Position numbers and translations under genes: made by a program. Below are positions 28,409 to 37,727 of a stretch of 64,000 nucleotides of DNA, piece by piece. The stretch covers positions 3,224,001 through 3,288,000 of the forward strand of contig NZ_CP134152.1 in NCBI RefSeq assembly GCF_032164335.1, given 5' to 3'. This DNA comes from Winslowiella toletana (GTDB taxonomy: Bacteria; Pseudomonadota; Gammaproteobacteria; Enterobacterales; Enterobacteriaceae). Below the pieces are notes generated by a model. That model ran no database searches. It saw nothing but the letters and a program-made list of their open reading frames with translations, and was not told the origin of the DNA. Position 1 is the first letter of the stretch; each line of letters starts with the position of its first letter.

Positions 28409-29566
28409 ATGACCACTGCACTGAGTCAGCAGCTTATTTCCTGGCGACGTGAGCTGCATAAAAACCCGGAACTTTCCGGCGAGGAATTTGCCACCAGCGA
28501 GCGTATTCGGCGCTGGCTGGAACAGGCAAATATCCGTCAGCTTAATTATCCACTGAAAACCGGTGTAATCGCCGAAATAGGCACAGGTGAACCGTTAATT
28601 GCGCTGCGCGCTGATATTGATGCTCTGCCGATTGAAGAGAGCAGCGGAGTGGAGTTCACATCACATCACCCTGGCGTAATGCATGCCTGTGGGCACGACG
28701 TCCACAGCTCGGTTATGCTGGGAGCCGCACTGCTGTTGAAAGCGCGTGAAGCCGATCTGCCTGGACGCGTGCGCATACTGTTCCAGCCTGCTGAAGAGAC
28801 CTTTACCGGCGCACAGCAGCTGATTGATGCTGGCGTGCTGGAAGGCGTACAGGCAATTTTTGGTATGCATAATGCACCTGAATTACCGGTCGGCACCTTC
28901 TCCGCGCGGGGTGGTCCGTTCTACGCAAACGTTGATCGCTTCGTGATTCGCGTCACCGGTAAAGGGGCCCACGCCGCACGTCCGCAGGAAGGAGTAGACT
29001 CGATTGTCACCGCCAGCCAGATCGTTACCGCGCTGCAAACTCTGCCCAGCCGCAGTTTCAGCTCACTGGAGTCGGTGGTGGTCAGCGTGACCCGCTTCCA
29101 AGGCGGTAATACCTGGAATGTGCTGCCGCAGACAGTGGAGCTGGAAGGTACGGTGCGTACCCATAACGACAGCGTGCGCGCAGCAATACCGGAGAAAATA
29201 CGCCAGATAATACAGGGTGTTGCGGCAGCTTTCGGCGCACGAGTTGAGCTGGAATGGCAGGCCGGACCGCCGGCACTGGTGAACAGCGAGCACTGGGCAA
29301 CCTTTAGCCAGCAGGTGGCTGCCGCCAGCGGCTATCAGCTAAAACCGGCAGAGATTCAGATGGGCGGTGAGGATTTTGCCTTCTATTTGCATCATGTGCC
29401 GGGGGTATTTGTCAGTATTGGCAGCGCCAGTGAATATGGCCTGCATCATCCACAATTTAATCCCGATGAAGCGCTGATTCATCCCGCCGCGAATTATTTC
29501 GCCCGGCTGGCGGAACAGGCACTGACTTCGCTGACGCAAACCCCTTCACAGGCAGTGAATGCCTGA
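28409..29566 (+). CDS. M20-family amidohydrolase, probable N-acetyl-cysteine-derivative deacetylase
   Basis: This M20D zinc peptidase-like amidohydrolase (hippurate hydrolase, YxeP/YtnL type) has 385 residues. It begins SQQLISWRRELHKNPELSG, with ALRADIDALPI (about 71-81) and HACGHDVHSSVMLGA (about 94-108), which carry metal ligands. MGGEDFAFYLHHVPG near 319-333 gives another conserved ligand region. ATG 28409 follows GGAGT; an adjacent TTG is an alternative. In the Bacillus yxe and ytm pathways this type of enzyme removes the N-acetyl group after oxidative removal of the S-substituent, regenerating cysteine. That role is inferred here. Confidence 0.87.
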   Translation: MTTALSQQLISWRRELHKNPELSGEEFATSERIRRWLEQANIRQLNYPLKTGVIAEIGTGEPLIALRADIDALPIEESSGVEFTSHHPGVMHACGHDVHSSVMLGAALLLKAREADLPGRVRILFQPAEETFTGAQQLIDAGVLEGVQAIFGMHNAPELPVGTFSARGGPFYANVDRFVIRVTGKGAHAARPQEGVDSIVTASQIVTALQTLPSRSFSSLESVVVSVTRFQGGNTWNVLPQTVELEGTVRTHNDSVRAAIPEKIRQIIQGVAAAFGARVELEWQAGPPALVNSEHWATFSQQVAAASGYQLKPAEIQMGGEDFAFYLHHVPGVFVSIGSASEYGLHHPQFNPDEALIHPAANYFARLAEQALTSLTQTPSQAVNA

Positions 29567-29570
29567 TTGT

Positions 29571-29591
29571 CCGGCGGGATATTCCCGCCGG
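29571..29591 (+). terminator. GC-rich hairpin between amidohydrolase and NtaA-type monooxygenase
   Basis: CCGGCGGG (29571-29578) pairs with CCCGCCGG (29584-29591) around ATATT, followed by GCTTATT. The T-run is poor. It may end the first transcript or reduce read-through into 29694. Confidence 0.5.
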
Positions 29592-29693
29592 GCTTATTGA
29601 TATTTACTGCTGTTAATTGCCGGATTTGTTGTTTTACTAAATTAGCTCACTCAGGAATAGTGCTGTTTAACAGTTGAATACATTGAGTGAAAT

Positions 29694-31010
29694 ATGGCAA
29701 CGCAACGACAATTACGCTTAGGAACAATATTACACGGCGCATCGGGAAATATGTCTGCCTGGCGTCATCCCAATGCCCAACCTGATGCCAGTATTAATTT
29801 AGACTTCGTCAAAAGCGTGGCGAAAAAAGCCGAGCAAGGAAAACTCGATTTTCTGTTCGTTGCCGACGGACTGTATATTAATGAAAAATCGATCCCGCAT
29901 TTTTTAAATCGCTTCGAGCCGATTACTCTGCTCAGTACACTGGCCAGCGTCACCACCCACTTAGGTCTGGTCGGCACCCTGTCCACTTCTTACAGCGATC
30001 CATTTACCGTCGCACGTCAGTTCGCCAGCCTGGATCATTTAAGCGCCGGTCGCGCTGGCTGGAATGTGGTGACGTCCCCGCTGGAAGGGTCGGCCAAAAA
30101 CTTCTCACGCCAGCAGCATCCGGAACATGCGCTGCGTTACCGTATTGCCGATGAGTTTCTCACCGTCACCAAAGGATTGTGGGATTCATGGGAAGAAGAT
30201 GCGTTTATTCGCAATCAGCAGAGCGGTGAGTTTTTTGACCCAGATAAGCTGCATACCCTGAATCATCACGGTGATTTCTTCCAGGTGCAGGGGCCACTTA
30301 ATATTGGACGTACCCCACAGGCGCGCCCGATTATTTTTCAGGCCGGCGCATCGGAAGATGGCAAAAAACTGGCAGCCCGCCACGCGGATGCCATTTTTAC
30401 CCATCATCCAACGCCGCAGGAAGCGCAGCAGTTTTATCAGGACGTTAAGCATCAGTTAGTGGCAAACGGACGTCGGCCAGAAGATCTGCATATTTTCCAG
30501 GGCGTCAGCGTCATCGTCGGTGACGATGCTGAAGATGTCGAACGGCAGTATCAGACCACTGCCGCGCTGGTCTCAATTGAGGATGCGCTCAACTACCTCG
30601 GTCGCTTCTTTGAACATCATGATTTCAGTCAGTATCCGCTGGATGCGCCCTTCCCGGAACTGGGCCAGCTGGGTCAGAACAGCTTTCGCAGCACTACCGA
30701 TGAAATTAAGCGTAAAGCGCGTGAGCATAACCACAGCCTGCGTCAGGCCGCGCTGGAAGCCGCGACCCCACGCCCGCGGTTCCACGGCACGCCGGAACAG
30801 GTCGCCGATGGTCTGCAGCACTGGTTTGAAATCGGCGCCGCTGACGGTTTCATTATCAACGGCGGTACCCCGGACACCTTCCCGCGCTTTGTCGATCGCG
30901 TGGTGCCTATTTTGCAGGCTCGCGGCCTGTCACGCAGTGAATATCCCGGCACCACCCTGCGCGCAAGCCTTGGTTTAGCCACACCAGCCAATCAATTTTC
31001 TGCACAATAA
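29694..31010 (+). CDS. NtaA/SnaA/DszA-family flavin monooxygenase (YxeK/CmoJ-like)
   Basis: This 438-residue two-component FMN-dependent monooxygenase shows [20 protein letters not shown] at the start, [10 protein letters not shown] (about 52-61), and [20 protein letters not shown] (about 112-131), the signature of the NtaA/SnaA/DszA group. It needs a separate flavin reductase, not seen here. Family members cleave C-S or C-N bonds. In Bacillus, YxeK and CmoJ (YtnJ) oxidise N-acetylated S-succinyl- or S-alkyl-cysteine to release cysteine. With the GNAT, amidohydrolase and amino acid transporter next to it, the same type of reaction is likely. The next gene starts 12 bases downstream. Confidence 0.88.
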   Translation: MATQRQLRLGTILHGASGNMSAWRHPNAQPDASINLDFVKSVAKKAEQGKLDFLFVADGLYINEKSIPHFLNRFEPITLLSTLASVTTHLGLVGTLSTSYSDPFTVARQFASLDHLSAGRAGWNVVTSPLEGSAKNFSRQQHPEHALRYRIADEFLTVTKGLWDSWEEDAFIRNQQSGEFFDPDKLHTLNHHGDFFQVQGPLNIGRTPQARPIIFQAGASEDGKKLAARHADAIFTHHPTPQEAQQFYQDVKHQLVANGRRPEDLHIFQGVSVIVGDDAEDVERQYQTTAALVSIEDALNYLGRFFEHHDFSQYPLDAPFPELGQLGQNSFRSTTDEIKRKAREHNHSLRQAALEAATPRPRFHGTPEQVADGLQHWFEIGAADGFIINGGTPDTFPRFVDRVVPILQARGLSRSEYPGTTLRASLGLATPANQFSAQ

Positions 31011-31022
31011 GAGTGTGAATCG

Positions 31023-31964
31023 ATGAAAACTAAAAAACTATTTGCCGTCGCCCTGCTTTCCTCACTGATGTTCAGCGGGCTGGCAGCCGCAGAGGAAGTG
31101 ACACTGAACGGCCAGGGCGTTAGCGTTGAAGCCAATCAGCAACCGGTTAATGCGCCGAAAAATCCCGCCGCTATCGCACAAATTCCTGCCGGGCATCGCT
31201 TTGCCGTACCGGGAAAATTCACCGTGGCAGTGGCGGCACTGAACTCGCCACCGCTGACATTATTTGCCGCCGACAATAAAACCCTGCTGGGCAGCGAGGC
31301 CGATATTGCCCGTCTGGTAGCCGACAGTCTTGGTCTGGAACTGAATGTGGTGCCGACCTCGTGGGAAGACTGGCCGCTGGGCGTCGCCTCCGGCAAATAT
31401 GATGCCGCCATCAGCAACGTCACCGTGACTAAGGAGCGTAAAGAGAAGTTCGATTTTGCCACCTACCGCAAAGACTCGCTCGGTTTCTACGTCAAATCCA
31501 CCAGCAAAATTGCCAGCATTGAGAAAGCCGAAGATATTGCCGGTCTGCGAATTATCGTCGGATCAGGCACGAATCAGGAGGCGATCCTGCTCGCCTGGGA
31601 CAAAGAAAATCAGGCCAAAGGGCTTAAGCCTTTTACTCCGGTCTACAGCAAAGATGATGCCGCGCAAACGCTGGCATTACAGTCCGGACGTGCTGACGCC
31701 TACTTTGGCCCCAATGTGATTGGCGCATGGAAAGCCGCGCTGACCGGTAAAACCAGGCTGGTCGGCAGTGTCGATGGCGGCTGGCCGAAAGCGGCGCACA
31801 TTGCGGTCACGCTGAAGAAAGGCGGTGGTCTGGTCGAACCGGTAAACACCGCGCTGAACGGCGTGATTAAAGGCGGTGAATACGACAAAGTGCTGAACCG
31901 CTGGGGTGAAGGTATTGAACGCATCGGACAGTCTGAAATTAACCCGCCAGGCCTCGGCGACTAG
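31023..31964 (+). CDS. polar amino acid-type ABC transporter substrate-binding protein
   Basis: This 313-residue SBP_bac_3 family protein has a signal peptide (MKTKKLFAVALLSSLMFSGLAAA). The domain begins near residue 65 (FTVAVAALNSPPLTLFAADN) and includes LGSEADIARLVADSLGLELNVVP and GKYDAAISNVTVTKERKEKFDFA, the usual ligand-binding lobes. An N-terminal extension of about 40 residues before the domain (NGQGVSVEANQQPVNAPKN) is unusual for the family. It should deliver its ligand, probably a cysteine derivative, to the permease at 32495. It sits 12 bases after the monooxygenase and 10 before the acetyltransferase. Confidence 0.88.
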   Translation: MKTKKLFAVALLSSLMFSGLAAAEEVTLNGQGVSVEANQQPVNAPKNPAAIAQIPAGHRFAVPGKFTVAVAALNSPPLTLFAADNKTLLGSEADIARLVADSLGLELNVVPTSWEDWPLGVASGKYDAAISNVTVTKERKEKFDFATYRKDSLGFYVKSTSKIASIEKAEDIAGLRIIVGSGTNQEAILLAWDKENQAKGLKPFTPVYSKDDAAQTLALQSGRADAYFGPNVIGAWKAALTGKTRLVGSVDGGWPKAAHIAVTLKKGGGLVEPVNTALNGVIKGGEYDKVLNRWGEGIERIGQSEINPPGLGD

Positions 31965-31974
31965 GGGAAAAATA

Positions 31975-32487
31975 ATGAGCCAGACACATTTTCGTCAGCT
32001 CTCGCCGGAAGCCCCGGAGCTGGAGCCGATTATCACCGGGCTGTTTGCTGAATATCAGGCGCGTTACGGTGACTATTTTGACAGTAAAAACGAGGTGGAG
32101 CTTACCGAATGGTATCTGCCGCCGCAGGGCTTATTTATCGTGCTGGAGCGTGACGGCGAGATCATTGCGATGGGCGCTTACAAAGCCCTTGATGCGCAAA
32201 CTGCCGAACTAAAACGTATCTGGACACGCAGTGATTTACGCCGCCAGGGGCTGGCACTGATAATTTTACAGGAGCTGGAGCGGCGCGCGCGTCTCGCTGG
32301 CTATCAGCAGGTCTATCTGACCACGGGTTTTCGCCAGCCTGAAGCGGTGCGTCTTTATCTCGCCCACGGCTATCAGCCGCAGTTCGATATCAACCGCGAT
32401 CCGGAAAGTTACAGCCTGCCGCCACACGATGGTCGCCTGCGCTTTACCAAACCGTTAGCCATCGCGGCAACCGCTCAGGCCAGTTAA
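31975..32487 (+). CDS. GNAT acetyltransferase, probable S-substituted cysteine N-acetyltransferase
   Basis: ATG 31975 with GGGGA upstream gives 170 residues (MSQTHFRQLSPEAPELEPI); the longer open frame would overlap the previous gene. The GNAT fold is clear: LKRIWTRSDLRRQGLALIILQELERRA (about 78-104) is the acetyl-CoA loop (R/Q-x-x-G-x-A form), followed by YLTTGFRQPEAVRLYLAHGYQP. In the Bacillus yxe and ytm operons the equivalent proteins (YxeL, SnaA/YtmI) acetylate S-(2-succino)cysteine or S-alkylcysteine as the first step. The setting here supports the same role; substrate is not shown by the sequence. Confidence 0.85.
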   Translation: MSQTHFRQLSPEAPELEPIITGLFAEYQARYGDYFDSKNEVELTEWYLPPQGLFIVLERDGEIIAMGAYKALDAQTAELKRIWTRSDLRRQGLALIILQELERRARLAGYQQVYLTTGFRQPEAVRLYLAHGYQPQFDINRDPESYSLPPHDGRLRFTKPLAIAATAQAS

Positions 32488-32494
32488 GGAGCCG

Positions 32495-33442
32495 ATGATG
32501 AAACCGACACCGACATCAACATCGACATCGACATTGCGCGTGGTACCCGCACGCTATCCGCTGCGCCAACTGGGCGCGCTGGTCGCGCTGTTTATTCTGG
32601 CGGCTGTCGTTCAGTCCGTCGCTTTTAATCCACGCTGGGAATGGGCGGTATTCGCCCGCTGGTTCTTCGATCCGGTGATTTTACAGGGGTTGGCGCAGAC
32701 GCTGCTGCTGACGCTACTTGGCACCCTGTTCAGCATCGTACTCGGCGCACTACTGGCGCTGGCGCGGTTGTCATCCTCGTGGCTGCTTTCCGGCCTGGCC
32801 TGGATCTATATCTGGCTGTTCCGTTCGCTGCCGCTGATTGTGGTGCTGATTATTCTGTATAACTTCTCCTATCTGTACGACACGCTGTCGCTGGGTATTC
32901 CTTTTACTCCGCTGGTGTTTGCCAGCTATCCGACCATTGATGTACTCGGCCAGTTTGCCACCGCGGTGATTGGCCTGACGCTGGTGCAGGCGGCTTATAC
33001 CGCAGAGATTATCCGTGGCGGCATTCTCGGCGTCGATGAAGGACAATTTGAAGCGGCAATGGCGCTCGGTTTACCGGCACGCCGTCGCACTCTGCGAATT
33101 ATCCTGCCGCAGGCGCTGCGCGCCATTATTCCCACCGGTTTTAACGAAGTTATCAGTCTGGCAAAAGGCACGGCGATGGTTTATGTGCTGGCAATGCCGG
33201 AACTGTTCTACACCATCCAGATGATTTACAACCGTACTCAGCAGGTCATTCCGCTGCTGATGGTCGGCGCGGTGTGGTATCTGCTGGTGACTACCGTACT
33301 GTCGGTGATTCAGCACTATGTCGAACGCTGGCTGGCGCGTAGCGCCACCCGCGAACATCGTCCGGGATTATGGCGTCAGCTACGCCAGCGTCTGCAACGT
33401 CAACCGGTTACCCAGGGAGTCAGCCATGTCAGAGGCTATTGA
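32495..33442 (+). CDS. polar amino acid-type ABC transporter permease
   Basis: This HisM/GlnP-type inner-membrane permease has 315 residues. After a Thr/Ser-rich N-terminus ([11 protein letters not shown]) come membrane helices near 25-45, 65-95, 95-125 and beyond. The EAA loop is [32 protein letters not shown] (about 178-209). Two adjacent ATG codons (32495 and 32498) follow AAGGA. A C-terminal Arg-rich cytoplasmic tail is present. A single permease gene implies a homodimer. It overlaps the ATPase gene by 17 bases. Confidence 0.9.
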   Translation: MMKPTPTSTSTSTLRVVPARYPLRQLGALVALFILAAVVQSVAFNPRWEWAVFARWFFDPVILQGLAQTLLLTLLGTLFSIVLGALLALARLSSSWLLSGLAWIYIWLFRSLPLIVVLIILYNFSYLYDTLSLGIPFTPLVFASYPTIDVLGQFATAVIGLTLVQAAYTAEIIRGGILGVDEGQFEAAMALGLPARRRTLRIILPQALRAIIPTGFNEVISLAKGTAMVYVLAMPELFYTIQMIYNRTQQVIPLLMVGAVWYLLVTTVLSVIQHYVERWLARSATREHRPGLWRQLRQRLQRQPVTQGVSHVRGY

Positions 33443-34220
33443 TTACTCAAACAATCCATTACGCGGCCAGGTCAGTATCGCCCAGGTCAGCAAAAGCTTT
33501 GGTAAGCATAAGGCGCTGGATGATGTGTCGCTGGAACTGGAGCCCGGCTCGGTAACGGTGATTCTCGGGCCATCCGGCTCCGGCAAATCAACGCTGTTAC
33601 GCACCATCAATCACCTTGAGCGCGTCGATGAAGGCTTCATCCGTATCGACGGCGACTATATCGGCTATCAGCGTAAAGGCGATCGTTTATATGAACTGAA
33701 AGAAAAAGCCATTCTGCGCCAGCGCACGGAAGTGGGCTATGTGTTCCAGAACTTCAATCTGTTCCCGCATATGACAGTGCTGGAAAATATTATTGAAGCG
33801 CCGATTGTGCATAAAAAGCAGACGCGGGCACAGGCCATAGAGCTGGCTTACCAGCTGCTGGATACCGTTGGCCTGCGCGAGAAGGCGCACGCCTGGCCGC
33901 GCCACCTCTCCGGTGGTCAGCAGCAGCGTATTGCTATTGCCCGGGCATTAGCGCTGAATCCACGGGTGATGTTATTTGATGAGCCAACTTCTGCTCTCGA
34001 TCCTGAGCTGGTGGGAGAAGTGCTGGATGTGATTAAAAAGCTGGCGCGATCGGGCACCACCATGGTGGTGGTGACGCATGAGATTGGCTTTGCCCGTGAG
34101 GTGGCAGATCGGGTGGTGTTTATGGTCGATGGTAAGGTGGTTGAACAAGGACGTGCGCAGCAGGTGCTCAATCAGCCGCAGCATCCGCGTACCCGACGTT
34201 TTCTGGCGCGCGTATTATAG
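33426..34220 (+). CDS. polar amino acid-type ABC transporter ATP-binding protein
   Basis: This 264-residue GlnQ/TcyN-type ATPase has Walker [10 protein letters not shown] (about 48-56), a Q-loop in [18 protein letters not shown], signature LSGGQQQR (about 159-166), and Walker [23 protein letters not shown] 33426 lies inside the end of the permease gene and has GGGAG upstream; the frame is open further left but only inside that gene. It completes the importer with 31023 and 32495 and ends the cluster. A hairpin follows at 34229. Confidence 0.92.
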   Translation: MSEAIDYSNNPLRGQVSIAQVSKSFGKHKALDDVSLELEPGSVTVILGPSGSGKSTLLRTINHLERVDEGFIRIDGDYIGYQRKGDRLYELKEKAILRQRTEVGYVFQNFNLFPHMTVLENIIEAPIVHKKQTRAQAIELAYQLLDTVGLREKAHAWPRHLSGGQQQRIAIARALALNPRVMLFDEPTSALDPELVGEVLDVIKKLARSGTTMVVVTHEIGFAREVADRVVFMVDGKVVEQGRAQQVLNQPQHPRTRRFLARVL

Positions 34221-34228
34221 CGACAAAA

Positions 34229-34250
34229 CGGGAGCCAAAAGCGGCTCCCG
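34229..34250. terminator. hairpin after the amino acid transporter cluster
   Basis: CGGGAGCC (34229-34236) pairs with GGCTCCCG (34243-34250). A second inverted repeat, GGCGGCGT with ACGCCGCC, lies at 34259-34276, between this cluster and the convergent padC. T-runs are poor on both strands. Confidence 0.5.
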
Positions 34251-34286
34251 TGGATCAGGGCGGCGTTTACGCCGCCTTCTGCTTAA

Positions 34287-34793
34287 TTACCGCAGGTTAG
34301 CCGGAAAATCGGCTGGCAGCTCGCTGGCCGCACAATTAATGACCGACTCATCATTCTCACCACAGTCACGTACAAAAGTAATAGTGGCAAATTCATCAAT
34401 CACTTCGGTTGGGTATGTCGGGCCGGCATCACGATAGCTTTCCATCTGCGCAATATGATCGTTCTGGAAGCAGACGGTTTTTTCCGGATTATTCATCACC
34501 CAGCGTGGGAAAAAGATAGTGCCGTGGAACACATTATCGGCAAGGTTAGCGATCAGGCTAACATCAGTGCCGGTCGGCTCGGTCCATGAAATTTTATACA
34601 CGTCGCTGGCAACCCGGACAATGTACGCATGCTGATTTTTTACCCAGCGATTTCCCACCAGACCGCTATGAATACGGTAATCGAGGGTGGTGGAATTTTT
34701 TACATAAATCTCATAATTCCAGCCATTATCATAGGTATACACCAGGTGTTTGCCGGTAAATCCACTCAGGTCATTTTTATCAAACTGGCTCAT
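34287..34793 (-). CDS. padC: phenolic acid decarboxylase PadC
   Basis: PadC removes CO2 from ferulic, p-coumaric and caffeic acid, giving vinyl phenols; it detoxifies plant cell-wall phenolics. ATG 34793 gives 168 residues, the normal size; ten upstream codons in the open frame are not conserved. The family landmarks GKHLVYTYDNGWNYEIYVKN, YRIHSGLVGNRWVKNQ and FFPRWVMNNPEKTVCFQNDHI are all present, including the Tyr and Glu residues of the active site region. It is divergent from a LysR gene, its likely activator. It supports a plant-linked lifestyle. Confidence 0.95.
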   Translation of the reverse strand: MSQFDKNDLSGFTGKHLVYTYDNGWNYEIYVKNSTTLDYRIHSGLVGNRWVKNQHAYIVRVASDVYKISWTEPTGTDVSLIANLADNVFHGTIFFPRWVMNNPEKTVCFQNDHIAQMESYRDAGPTYPTEVIDEFATITFVRDCGENDESVINCAASELPADFPANLR

Positions 34794-34832
34794 GGTTGTT
34801 CTCCTTTGTTTCGTTGAGAACACTTTATCGCT

Positions 34833-34851
34833 TTATTAATTCGATGAATAA
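34833..34851. promoter_or_regulatory. candidate LysR-type operator between padC and its divergent regulator
   Basis: TTATT (34833-34837), nine bases, AATAA (34847-34851) form a dyad with the T-N11-A shape typical of LysR binding sites. It lies in the 99-base divergent region. The site is predicted from symmetry only. Confidence 0.4.
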
Positions 34852-34892
34852 CGCTAATTTTGCGGGTAAATCATCTAAAAAATAGATTAATC

Positions 34893-35774
34893 ATGTTACA
34901 TAAAACATCACTTGAGCAGTGGTCATTACTGGAAAGTCTGGTTGATCTTGGCAGTTTTGCACTGGCAGCAAAGGCCGCTAATCGCAGCCAGTCAGCCGTC
35001 AGTTATAATATTTCGTTATTGCAGCAGAGGCTGGGGGTGGCGTTATTGCAACCCGAAGGCCGACGCGCAGTACTGACGCCCGCGGGTGAGCTGCTGCTGG
35101 CTCAGGTGCGTCCGCTGCTGCGCGACTTTCATCAGATAGAGCGGCGTGCCGCCGCGTTAAAGAGCGGACAGCGAGCGCGTATCGACCTGGTAGTGGACAG
35201 TATTTTTCCGCGCGCCCGATTATTTAATGTATTACGCCACTTCCAGCAACGGCATCCGCTGACGCAGATTCATCTTACCGAAGTGTTAAACAGCGAAAGC
35301 CCGGCAAAGCTGGCGCAACGCCCGGCTGATTTACTGGTGCTGACGCGTAATCATCATGCTCAGGATCCCGGCCAGTGGCTGATGAATGTGGATTTCATCG
35401 CAGTGGCGCACTCACAGCATCCGCTGCATAGCCTGCCTGCTCCAATCAGCAGTGCCCAGCTGCATCACTATCCACTGATTAAAATCACCGACCAGCTACA
35501 GCAGGCTCAACAGCAGCCAGCAGCCTTAGCTGAAAGCTGGACCTTTACCACGATTGAGGCGGCGATAGAGGCGGTAGTGCATCAGGTAGGTTACGGCTGG
35601 CTGCCCGCAGAACGCATCGCGCCATTACTCGACCAAAATCAATTGAAAATATTGCCATTAGAGCATGGCGTCAGGCGTACAACGGCGTTGCATTTGATTC
35701 TTCGCCAGCAGAATCTGGCGTGGGATGCGGAGATTGCTACCCTGACGGAACTGTTCACCCGGCAGGAAGAATAA
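34893..35774 (+). CDS. LysR-family regulator, probable activator of padC
   Basis: ATG 34893 gives 293 residues. The N-terminal winged helix-turn-helix is clear: SLVDLGSFALAAKAANRSQSAVSYNISLLQQRLGVALL (about 14-51). The co-inducer domain follows from about residue 85. The gene is divergent from padC with 99 bases between the starts, the usual layout of a LysR regulator and its target, so the inducer is probably a hydroxycinnamic acid. A strong hairpin terminator follows at 35786. Confidence 0.85.
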   Translation: MLHKTSLEQWSLLESLVDLGSFALAAKAANRSQSAVSYNISLLQQRLGVALLQPEGRRAVLTPAGELLLAQVRPLLRDFHQIERRAAALKSGQRARIDLVVDSIFPRARLFNVLRHFQQRHPLTQIHLTEVLNSESPAKLAQRPADLLVLTRNHHAQDPGQWLMNVDFIAVAHSQHPLHSLPAPISSAQLHHYPLIKITDQLQQAQQQPAALAESWTFTTIEAAIEAVVHQVGYGWLPAERIAPLLDQNQLKILPLEHGVRRTTALHLILRQQNLAWDAEIATLTELFTRQEE

Positions 35775-35785
35775 GCGATAAAAAA

Positions 35786-35812
35786 ACCGGTTTATCAGCG
35801 TGATAAACCGGT
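35786..35812. terminator. hairpin terminator between the LysR gene and yojI
   Basis: ACCGGTTTATCA (35786-35797) and TGATAAACCGGT (35801-35812) form a perfect 12-bp stem around GCG, with six A before it. On the minus strand the A-run becomes a T-run, so it best serves yojI transcripts, but may work both ways. Confidence 0.75.
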
Positions 35813-35952
35813 ATTAACCATTTGGCAAGACGACAGAAAGGTCCAGGAAAGACGTCAGGCGGTGCAGCCTGGGTCTGTCATTACCTTAACCCACCGCTAT
35901 CGTCATGACTAACAACAATAAATGCGCACGTTATGCGTGATTGTCATAGCCA

Positions 35953-37605
35953 TTAATGCGCCGTATCGGTACGTTTGACCGCATCAAGCGTCGCCTGCTC
36001 ACGCTCGGTGCCGGTCAGCTCACTTAGCTGACCTTCGCGCATTTCCAGTAAGCGATCGGCATGAATAAAGTAGTGATCGTCATGGCTGATGGCAAACACC
36101 GTTTTACCCATTCCCTGCAACCATGGCAGCAGCTCGCGGTAGAAGATCCGGCGGAAATGCGGATCCTGATCGGCCGCCCACTCATCCAGCAGCAGTATGT
36201 CACGCTGCTCGGCGGTGGCCAGCAACAGCGCCAGACGTTTGCTCTGCCCTTTCGATAATTGCAGGTTCAGCACTTTATTGCCTTCCAGCTGTAACTTATC
36301 CTGCATTTTCAGGCGCTCAAGCCACTGCTGTACCAGCGCAGGGTCGGCAGCTTCACCTTCGCGACCAATCAGGCGGTCAAACAGATGGACATCCGTAAAC
36401 ACCGCAGAGAACAGTTTGCGATACTCCTCCAGCCGCGCCAGTCCGATCTCTTCTCCATCCAGCAAAATCGAACCGGATACCGGCTGATACAGTCCGGTCA
36501 GCAGCATCGCCAGCGTTGATTTGCCGCTGCCGTTACCGCCAATCAGAAACACCAGTTCACCGCGTTTCAGCGTCATGTTGATCGGCCCGACGGCGAAACC
36601 TGCATCACCGTAATGGAATACCACATCACGCAGCTCAAGGGTCTGCCAGTTTTTTGATGGCGCCAGCGCGCTAAAATCTTCGCGATAATCGGTCAGTTTA
36701 AACGCGCGCAGTTTATTAAATGCCACCTGCGCACTGAGCAGCGTCGGCAGTGCCCCGACCGCCTGCAACAGCGGAGTACGCAAAAACAGCAGCGTCAGGG
36801 AATAGGTAGCCGCCACGCCCGTGTCGGCCCAGCCGAGACTGTTGGCCATAAAAAACGCCAGCCCAATCGCGCCGAGCATCATAATATTCGACCAGTTGAC
36901 CGCACTCAGGTGGAATGTATCCGCACGCACAATATGATGGCGATAATTTTTGGCGTCTTCCTGATAAACCGTTTCATAGATCTGACGCGCGCGATCGCGA
37001 TTCAGCGCCAGCTCTTTGCGCCCGTCAATCACCGTCTGGTAATCTTTATACAGTCGATCTTCGGTTTCACGCAGCGTAGCCAGATGGCGGTAGACGCGGG
37101 AAACCAGCAGCCAGCCACCAATGATGGTAATCGTCACCCATACCGCCGTGACAATCATCATCTTGGGTGACAACCATGCCAGATAGGCAGCACAGCCGAT
37201 GGTCAGGATAATCCCCTGGATCAATTCCGGCAGGCGCACAAATGCCAGCGTAATATTGCGCACGTCGCTGGTCAGGCCTGCCAGCAGCTGAGCATTACCA
37301 ATCTGCTCAATACGTTCAACGCGGGTATCAAGAATACGTTTGATAAATTCGCCGCGCAGGCGATAGATAAAGTGGTGCCCTAACTGAGTCAGCGCCAGTT
37401 GAGCGCCCAGCGTCACCGCCATCAGCAGCAGCAGTAAGCCTAAAAACTTCGGCAGTACCAGCAATGACGAATTGATGCTGACGATCAGCTCGCGGTTGAT
37501 AAAGGCAATCAGCCCGATCCCCAGTACTGCGCTGAGCAGACTCAGCACCATCACCATAATAAATGGCCAGCGGTACTGTTTATAAACGACGTGCAGCAAC
37601 TCCAT
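35953..37605 (-). CDS. yojI: YojI, ABC exporter (fused membrane and ATPase domains)
   Basis: E. coli YojI exports microcin J25 together with TolC. The 550 residues resemble the E. coli protein (547) throughout: [22 protein letters not shown] at the start, [21 protein letters not shown] in the membrane domain, Walker [10 protein letters not shown] (about 360-368), LSKGQSKR as the degenerate signature, and [16 protein letters not shown] as Walker B. Six membrane helices fill residues 10-300. This cyclic-peptide exporter subfamily (like SyrD/PvdE) also handles siderophores. AGGAAG precedes ATG 37605, and a candidate Fur box lies about 55 bases upstream. Confidence 0.94.
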   Translation of the reverse strand: MELLHVVYKQYRWPFIMVMVLSLLSAVLGIGLIAFINRELIVSINSSLLVLPKFLGLLLLLMAVTLGAQLALTQLGHHFIYRLRGEFIKRILDTRVERIEQIGNAQLLAGLTSDVRNITLAFVRLPELIQGIILTIGCAAYLAWLSPKMMIVTAVWVTITIIGGWLLVSRVYRHLATLRETEDRLYKDYQTVIDGRKELALNRDRARQIYETVYQEDAKNYRHHIVRADTFHLSAVNWSNIMMLGAIGLAFFMANSLGWADTGVAATYSLTLLFLRTPLLQAVGALPTLLSAQVAFNKLRAFKLTDYREDFSALAPSKNWQTLELRDVVFHYGDAGFAVGPINMTLKRGELVFLIGGNGSGKSTLAMLLTGLYQPVSGSILLDGEEIGLARLEEYRKLFSAVFTDVHLFDRLIGREGEAADPALVQQWLERLKMQDKLQLEGNKVLNLQLSKGQSKRLALLLATAEQRDILLLDEWAADQDPHFRRIFYRELLPWLQGMGKTVFAISHDDHYFIHADRLLEMREGQLSELTGTEREQATLDAVKRTDTAH

Positions 37606-37660
37606 GACAACTTCCTGGTTTTAAAAAAGCTGCCTGCAGTTTAATGAGAAGCTAATCGAT

Positions 37661-37679
37661 AGCAATAATAATTCTCATT
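37661..37679 (-). promoter_or_regulatory. candidate Fur box upstream of yojI
   Basis: On the minus strand the site reads AATGAGAATTATTATTGCT, close to the Fur consensus GATAATGATAATCATTATC in its hexamer pattern (NATAAT-type units). It lies between yojI and alkB. If functional, it would repress yojI when iron is plentiful. This is a match by eye, not a scored one. Confidence 0.5.
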
Positions 37680-37727
37680 CTGAAGCAGGTTTTTCATCAT
37701 TCAGAATGAGACGTTTGTAGCACAGCA

